From NCBI GenBank assembly GCA_050313895.1, contig JBNPMI010000001.1: a DNA stretch of 64,000 bases, one strand, 5' to 3'. Origin of the DNA: JALFST01 sp022779285. Its GTDB lineage: Bacteria > Bacillota > Clostridia > Tissierellales > Peptoniphilaceae. The position numbers and the translations under genes are program-made. The number at the start of each line of letters is the position of its first letter. Positions within the stretch are counted from its first letter, which is position 1. Below, in pieces: positions 61,518-64,000 of the stretch. The notes beneath the pieces are model-generated. The model worked only from the letters and a program-made list of their open reading frames with translations, searched no databases and was not told the DNA's origin.

Positions 61518-62621
61518 CTATCGAATTGCAAGCTCCGTTCCCGCATCAAAAAGATGGAGCTTTTTCATATTCAGCACAAGAGATACCTCTTCCCCGATCC
61601 GACGGACTTTTCCCGGCAGAACACGTGCGATCATCGGCGTACCCTGATAATCCAGATAGAGATAAGCCTCGGAGCCTAAAAGCTCGTAGACACGAACATG
61701 CGCTTTCAGAACTGCCGCCGGATCACTTGTCAGCTCCGCTTCGGAAACATCCTCGGGACGCACACCGACAAGAATGGTCTTGCCCTCATATCCGCCTTGT
61801 TGCAACGCCATGGACTGCTGCGCATCCAGGGAAATATAAGCGCCTCCCAGATCAAGTCTCGCCGCACCCTCGCTGAATGAAACGGCAGCCTTGAGGAAAT
61901 TCATCTGCGGAGAGCCGATAAATCCGGCTACGAACAGGTTATCCGGCCGATCATAGAGATTCTGCGGCGTATCCACCTGCTGCACACGTCCGTCCTTCAT
62001 TACGACAATACGAGTGCCCAGGGTCATCGCTTCTGTCTGATCATGCGTGACATAAATCATTGTCGCGCCCAACTGCTCATGCAGCTTCGCAATCTCGATT
62101 CGCATCTGCACGCGCAGCTTGGCATCCAGATTGGAAAGCGGTTCGTCCATAAGGAATACTTTTGGCTGTCTGACTATGGCTCGACCCATGGCAACACGTT
62201 GTCTTTGTCCGCCTGATAAAGCCGCCGGCTTACGATCCAGAAGATTTTCAAGATCCAAAATATGAGCCGCCTCCAAAACCTTCTCTCGAATCTGATTCTT
62301 GGGAACCTTACGAAGCTTCAATCCATATCCCATATTTTCCGCAACGGTCATGTGCGGATACAGCGCATAGTTCTGGAAAACCATCGCGATGTCGCGGTCC
62401 TTGGGCTCCACATCATTCATGAGCTTGCCGTCGATCATCAGTTCCCCCTCCGAAATCTCCTCAAGACCTGCAATCATGCGAAGCGTTGTGGATTTTCCGC
62501 ATCCGGACGGACCTACAAAAATGATAAATTCCCGATCTTCAATCTCTAAGTTAAAATCATGGACTGCATGGTATCCGTTGGGATAGATTTTTTGGATGTT
62601 TTTCAAGGATAAACTTGCCAT
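61518..62621 (-). CDS. msmK: Sugar ABC transporter ATP-binding protein (MsmK/UgpC type)
   Basis: Carbohydrate-uptake ABC ATPase (367 aa) with the regulatory TOBE/OB extension typical of MalK/MsmK. Walker A GPSGCGKSTT at about 36-45, signature LSGGQRQRVAMGRA, Walker B FLMDEPLSNLD, H-loop VTHDQTEAM. It can serve several permeases; no permease genes are visible here. It is 16 bases after the lacto-N-biose phosphorylase gene. Confidence 0.95.
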   Translation of the reverse strand: MASLSLKNIQKIYPNGYHAVHDFNLEIEDREFIIFVGPSGCGKSTTLRMIAGLEEISEGELMIDGKLMNDVEPKDRDIAMVFQNYALYPHMTVAENMGYGLKLRKVPKNQIREKVLEAAHILDLENLLDRKPAALSGGQRQRVAMGRAIVRQPKVFLMDEPLSNLDAKLRVQMRIEIAKLHEQLGATMIYVTHDQTEAMTLGTRIVVMKDGRVQQVDTPQNLYDRPDNLFVAGFIGSPQMNFLKAAVSFSEGAARLDLGGAYISLDAQQSMALQQGGYEGKTILVGVRPEDVSEAELTSDPAAVLKAHVRVYELLGSEAYLYLDYQGTPMIARVLPGKVRRIGEEVSLVLNMKKLHLFDAGTELAIR

Positions 62622-62637
62622 TTTCTACTCCTTTTCT

Positions 62638-64000
62638 TTACGATACCGCCTGGTGGTCACCGGAGCTCGTATTCTCTATGGAAAACCAGAGGATTTCATT
62701 AGGCGAAAGCGTCAAATCCTGTGCCTTACCATTGTCCTGATAAACGGTTGTTCTTTGTTCATCTTCGGTATTGTTGACTACACAATAAATTCCTTTTTCT
62801 GTATAGGCATGAACATCGACATGGCAGTTCGAAGAGAACCATTGACGCAGGCCATCTTCCTTGCCCATGCTCCAGAGAATGGCGCGCAAGAGCACTCTCG
62901 CATTCAGAGCGTTGTAGGGAAGTCCTGTCATATAAACGCTGCGTCCCCTCCCATAGCTGTGTGTCGCCATTTGCAGCTCACGATCCTTTTGAATGAGCAC
63001 CTGCGCATCCTCCAAAGCATAGAAAAAGCGCTTGCCTTCTCCGAAATCAGGCTCTCCGTCCTCTAAAATAAAATGGTCCTTATGCTCCTCCCAATTGTAC
63101 TTGTCATAGCCGAGCGTAAATCCGGTTTCCTTCTCAACCCCCATGGCCTGTGCAAGCTGTAAAAAATGTCCCTGATAGGGATGTCCGCTGGGTTCCCCTA
63201 TGCCGATCCAACCGCCGCCCTGAGCGATGAAGCCTCGGATTTTTGCAACGATCTCAGGATTCTCCCATACGCTTCCTCCCGTATGTGCCGTATCGGCATC
63301 TCCGACATTAATGAGAACGTCAATACCGGAAAGAAGCTCAGGATTCTTTTGAATATCCTCAAAACTGATGAATTGAACATCCACAGGAGCACCCGATAGC
63401 GCCTCGATCACACCTGCGTAGCTGTAATTGCTCTTTTGATAAAGGGCATGATGCACCATATGACATCCCCAGGAGCGTGATTTTCCCCAGGAATTGAGCA
63501 CTCCCACACGCGCCGCGCAATAGGGCTTTTCTCCATGAATTTTGTCATAAATATCGCGGAATTCATCCGCGACTTTTTCGATATAGTCCATGAAATCCGG
63601 AAATTGAAGGGCGAGCTTCAGATAGCCGCCATAACCGATGCGGTCAATGGGCTTGCGCAGAAGAGCGCGTCTTGCCGTCACCCAGTTTTCCTTTGCCAAT
63701 GCAACGGGATCTCCTCCGTCATAGAAGGAATCCGGGAAAAAATATGGCAGGAAACGCCCTTCACGATAGGACACCCCCTCGATGTCCGAGATCAATCGAA
63801 GCGTCATTCCGTTTCCTACAGAGCCGACCACTGCATCCAGGCCGATCCCGGCGAATTCCGGCATATAAGGTTCTGTCCCGATCCAGTGGTCTCCCAAAAA
63901 CATCATGGCTTCCTTACCATATTCATGGGTGATATCCACCATTTCCTTGGCGAGCTTTGCAACCTCTCTTCGCTGAAATGCCACAAAATCCAAAAACTCC
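62638..64000 (-). CDS. lnpA: 1,3-beta-galactosyl-N-acetylhexosamine phosphorylase, 5' part outside the window
   Basis: Lacto-N-biose/galacto-N-biose phosphorylase (GH112), which splits the Gal-beta-1,3-GlcNAc/GalNAc disaccharides of milk and mucin into galactose-1-phosphate and the N-acetylhexosamine. The C-terminal 454 codons or so are visible of about 720-750; the frame is open at 64000 and the codon at 63993 is an internal Leu. GKEAMMFLGDHWIGTEPY carries the likely catalytic Asp, with family segments RVGVLNSWGK and GGWIGIGEPSGHPYQG. With nagA it points to host-glycan use. Confidence 0.95.
   Translation of the reverse strand, partial: EFLDFVAFQRREVAKLAKEMVDITHEYGKEAMMFLGDHWIGTEPYMPEFAGIGLDAVVGSVGNGMTLRLISDIEGVSYREGRFLPYFFPDSFYDGGDPVALAKENWVTARRALLRKPIDRIGYGGYLKLALQFPDFMDYIEKVADEFRDIYDKIHGEKPYCAARVGVLNSWGKSRSWGCHMVHHALYQKSNYSYAGVIEALSGAPVDVQFISFEDIQKNPELLSGIDVLINVGDADTAHTGGSVWENPEIVAKIRGFIAQGGGWIGIGEPSGHPYQGHFLQLAQAMGVEKETGFTLGYDKYNWEEHKDHFILEDGEPDFGEGKRFFYALEDAQVLIQKDRELQMATHSYGRGRSVYMTGLPYNALNARVLLRAILWSMGKEDGLRQWFSSNCHVDVHAYTEKGIYCVVNNTEDEQRTTVYQDNGKAQDLTLSPNEILWFSIENTSSGDHQAVS

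Overview
The window looks like a stretch of chromosome from a strictly anaerobic, mid-GC Firmicute (Clostridia or Tissierellia-like). This rests on AGGAGG-type ribosome binding sites, the order hrcA-grpE-dnaK-dnaJ-prmA-mtaB behind a CIRCE operator, the block phoH-ybeY-era-recO-glyQ-glyS-dgt, a class III (glycyl radical) ribonucleotide reductase, superoxide reductase and a 2-oxoacid:ferredoxin oxidoreductase. A lacto-N-biose phosphorylase and a GlcNAc-6-P deacetylase suggest a host-associated lifestyle on mucin or milk glycans. I cannot name the genus. I see no rRNA, tRNA, CRISPR array or intact insertion sequence.

Layout. 1-7055 (minus): housekeeping operon phoH, a fused YbeY-Era protein, recO, glyQ, glyS and a dGTPase cut by the left edge. 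7261-10589: MaoC-type hydratase, superoxide reductase, autoregulated lexA and folC. 10685-15926: a secreted DUF1002 protein, nrdD and nrdG with a pair of NrdR-like boxes, nagA and rpsU. 16012-24180 (minus): lipoprotein, HIT protein, mtaB, prmA and the heat-shock operon. 24282-29472 (minus): amino-acid fermentation operon (P-loop ATPase, VorDABC-type oxidoreductase, ferritin-like protein, acyl-CoA:acetate CoA-transferase). 29808-32485 (plus): leader ORF, unknown gene, CstA transporter and a HesB-like protein. 32486-33248 is gene-poor and flanked by two related palindromes. 33249-41179 (minus): YheO-type regulator, F1Fo ATP synthase operon and a CBS protein. 41225-51706: tadA-uvrA, a flavinylated lipoprotein reductase, a YwaF-like membrane protein, ctpA-uvrB and tdk. 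51783-54663: polyphosphate kinase and a small membrane protein. 54728-61413: a four-carbon sugar-acid operon opposite a PrpR-like regulator. 61518-64000 (minus): sugar ABC ATPase and lacto-N-biose phosphorylase, cut by the right edge.

Most striking is the ATP synthase operon. There is no separate delta (atpH) gene. Instead the alpha subunit carries about 80 extra N-terminal residues that read like the C-terminal half of delta, and the c subunit carries a signal peptide plus a hydrophilic segment. Other notable points are the YbeY-Era fusion, a PrpR-type activator with an eroded AAA+ domain, an NrdD without an ATP-cone, a short leader ORF coupled to an unknown gene, and a family of near-identical palindromic terminators.

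How the genes work together. Oxidative decarboxylation of branched-chain or other 2-oxoacids, followed by CoA transfer to acetate, would feed substrate-level ATP formation. The ATP synthase and the extracytoplasmic flavin reductase connect this to membrane energetics and electron disposal. LexA probably controls itself and uvrA, HrcA controls the chaperones, and NrdR probably controls nrdD.
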